From assembly GCF_902859645.1 (NCBI RefSeq), contig NZ_CADIJR010000002.1, positions 1 to 64,000 on the forward strand: a DNA stretch of 64,000 bases, read 5' to 3'. How positions within the stretch are numbered: position 1 is the stretch's first letter; each line of letters opens with the position of its first letter. Made by a program: the position numbers and the translations under genes. Under the pieces are notes generated by a model. The model saw nothing but the letters and a program-made list of their open reading frames with translations, had not been told where the DNA came from and did no database searches. This stretch comes from Achromobacter insuavis. GTDB lineage: Bacteria; Pseudomonadota; Gammaproteobacteria; Burkholderiales; Burkholderiaceae_B. Below are positions 62,773 through 64,000 of the stretch, in pieces.

Positions 62773-64000
62773 TTATGCAAGTTTGCTCACCCGCGAGCGC
62801 CCGGAGCCTGCCGACTTGACCCGTACCGTAGGACCGCTATGGCCCGAGCCATTCGCGGGCGTCGGCGCGACCGACACCTCGCCGTCCGGCAAGGGCGGCG
62901 CCCCGTGTAGAACTTCCGCCAGATCCTCGACGGTTCGATTTAGCTTGAGGCCGAAGTGGATCAATGCGCAGAGCGCGGCATATGCATAAACGCGACAGTC
63001 CAACGCCTCGTTGGCTCGACCCGACGGCAGTTCCCAAACGCGGAACTTATGCCCGCTCGCTTCCTTGACCACGATCCGCTCGGATGTGAGCTGCGCGTAG
63101 TAGTTCAGATCGCGGTCCGCCGGGAAGTGCATGAATCCAGGCCCTGGGGTGTCCTTGTTCAACCGGTTCCGAATCGTGTCTTTCGCCGTGTTGACGCCGA
63201 TGATGGTTGGGCGATACGTGGCCTTGTTTCGTCGGCTGGGCACCTTCGTGGGCCAAACCGGCGAGCGCTGCCCGTTCCGGGCGGATTCCCCCTTGATGGC
63301 GTAAATCCGTCTCCCCAATCGGGCCTTGGCGAATTCATACACGCGCTGCGTGTTGTGGCCACCGGAGTCGATACATGCTGCCGAAACGTTGTATGGCCGA
63401 CCATCGTGGCGATACCACGTCTTCAACAGGTAGGCGTCGACGCGTGCCCACAGTTCAGGCGTTTCCGGGTCGCCCTCGAATACCTCATAGTCGATAGACC
63501 AGCTTTCCTCATCCCGGCCCCAGCCAACCGTCTCGCACTCGACACGGTCGGGCTGGACGTCCAGTCCGGCGGTCATAATCCCAACACCAAAGGGCACTTG
63601 CGCGGCCCACAGTTCGCCGCGAGCGGCCAGCGTCTCCAGATCGAGATCCTTGCCGCTGTGCGCACGGTAGGGCAGCCCCATCTGCGTGTTCCACCAAGCC
63701 TGCTTCAGATCCTCGTCATCCTTAGCTGCAAGCCACTTTGCCGCAATGTCCGCCGGCTTATCCTTGGTCCAAGGGGAATACAGCTTGCCGGCCTGGAAAC
63801 CGGCATGCTGGTTATCAACGGCCCAGGTCCCGCACTCCGGGCACTTCACCCTGTACACAGCATGGCGATCGCTGGCCCACCAATCCCACACCGCATCCAC
63901 CGCGGCGATGCCGCCACTGCCAGGATCGGCGGCTTCAGCATCGCGCCAGGCTCGGTCGTAAATTTCGAGCGGGACATGACGGTGACCGCAGCAGCTGAAT
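62773..64000 (-). CDS. Terminase large subunit, gpA family (runs off right edge)
   Basis: C-terminal ~400 residues of the DNA-packaging motor. Visible are the zinc-like CPECGTW segment, the nuclease-domain motifs GLDVQPDRVE and AACIDSGGHNTQRVY, and the C-terminal ELPSGRANEALDCRVYAYAA. The N-terminal ATPase part is beyond the window. The frame stays open to 64000. Confidence 0.9.
   Translation of the reverse strand, partial: FSCCGHRHVPLEIYDRAWRDAEAADPGSGGIAAVDAVWDWWASDRHAVYRVKCPECGTWAVDNQHAGFQAGKLYSPWTKDKPADIAAKWLAAKDDEDLKQAWWNTQMGLPYRAHSGKDLDLETLAARGELWAAQVPFGVGIMTAGLDVQPDRVECETVGWGRDEESWSIDYEVFEGDPETPELWARVDAYLLKTWYRHDGRPYNVSAACIDSGGHNTQRVYEFAKARLGRRIYAIKGESARNGQRSPVWPTKVPSRRNKATYRPTIIGVNTAKDTIRNRLNKDTPGPGFMHFPADRDLNYYAQLTSERIVVKEASGHKFRVWELPSGRANEALDCRVYAYAALCALIHFGLKLNRTVEDLAEVLHGAPPLPDGEVSVAPTPANGSGHSGPTVRVKSAGSGRSRVSKLA

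Larger units (their letters stand above)
40373..64000. mobile_element. Prophage with lambda-like head and Mu-like contractile tail (continues past right edge)
   Basis: The left end is the displaced tRNA 3' fragment. Late structural and lysis genes run leftward from the terminase at the right edge to Rz/Rz1 at 44.6 kb. Plus-strand cargo genes lie between att and lysis. The integrase and early control genes should be beyond the right edge, next to the restored tRNA. Confidence 0.85.

Noticed and set aside
1-64000. CRISPR array, rRNA genes or a diversity-generating retroelement (as in Bordetella phage BPP-1)
   Set aside because: No regularly spaced repeats, no rRNA-like sequence, and no reverse transcriptase or template/variable repeat pair near the tail-fibre gene were seen.

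Overview
The window is high-GC DNA from a betaproteobacterium of the Bordetella/Achromobacter type (Alcaligenaceae). This rests on the leuC-leuD-leuB-asd-fimV order, the style of the core proteins and the very high GC third positions. Genus and species cannot be fixed from the sequence alone.

Region 1 (1-21.5 kb) is core chromosome. It holds the start of fimV with a collagen-like tract, asd, the leuCDB leucine operon with a visible sigma70-type promoter, an M48 lipoprotein protease and aroC. A cyclic-di-GMP/signalling block follows: an EAL protein with a dead GGDEF site, a divergent LapD-like protein whose stop overlaps a histidine kinase, and a response regulator convergent with that kinase. 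After this come selO, a DUF2069 membrane protein, yihY, a CBS protein, dusA, thrB and a BPSS1780-type membrane protein.

Region 2 (20.7-30.3 kb, minus strand) is a compact Tad (tight adherence) pilus operon: Flp-like prepilin, TadG-like, TadE-like, an unrecognised secreted protein, RcpC/CpaB, secretin RcpA/CpaC, an FHA-fused CpaF/TadA ATPase, TadB, TadC and a DUF192 protein. Most junctions are 4-bp ATGA or GTGA overlaps. No TadZ or prepilin peptidase is present. Region 3 (30.7-36.5 kb) holds surface genes: an acyltransferase, an MFS exporter and two glycosyltransferases, then AT-rich non-coding DNA and a small membrane protein.

Region 4 (36.5-40.4 kb) is a decayed integrative element. It lies between two copies of a ~160 bp repeat carrying the 3' end of a CAT-anticodon tRNA plus its terminator. 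Inside are a broken methyltransferase, an IS66-type orfA remnant, a GNAT acetyltransferase, a small ORF with a C10 tract and an integrase pseudogene.

Region 5 (40.4 kb to the right edge) is a second element at the same site: a prophage with a lambda-like head (gpA, gpW, gpB, gpC, gpD, gpE homologues) and a Mu-like contractile tail (gp37 to gp48 homologues). Late genes are on the minus strand and end with fibre, holin, SAR-type endolysin and nested Rz/Rz1. A lambda-type GGGAAAG slippery site sits at the end of the tail chaperone gene. Intrinsic terminators punctuate the late operon. The major capsid gene appears broken at its 3' end. Plus-strand cargo lies between the att site and the lysis genes: a two-gene membrane module, and a PIN nuclease paired with an unfamiliar 268-residue partner. 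This last pair is the best candidate for an undescribed toxin-antitoxin or defence system.
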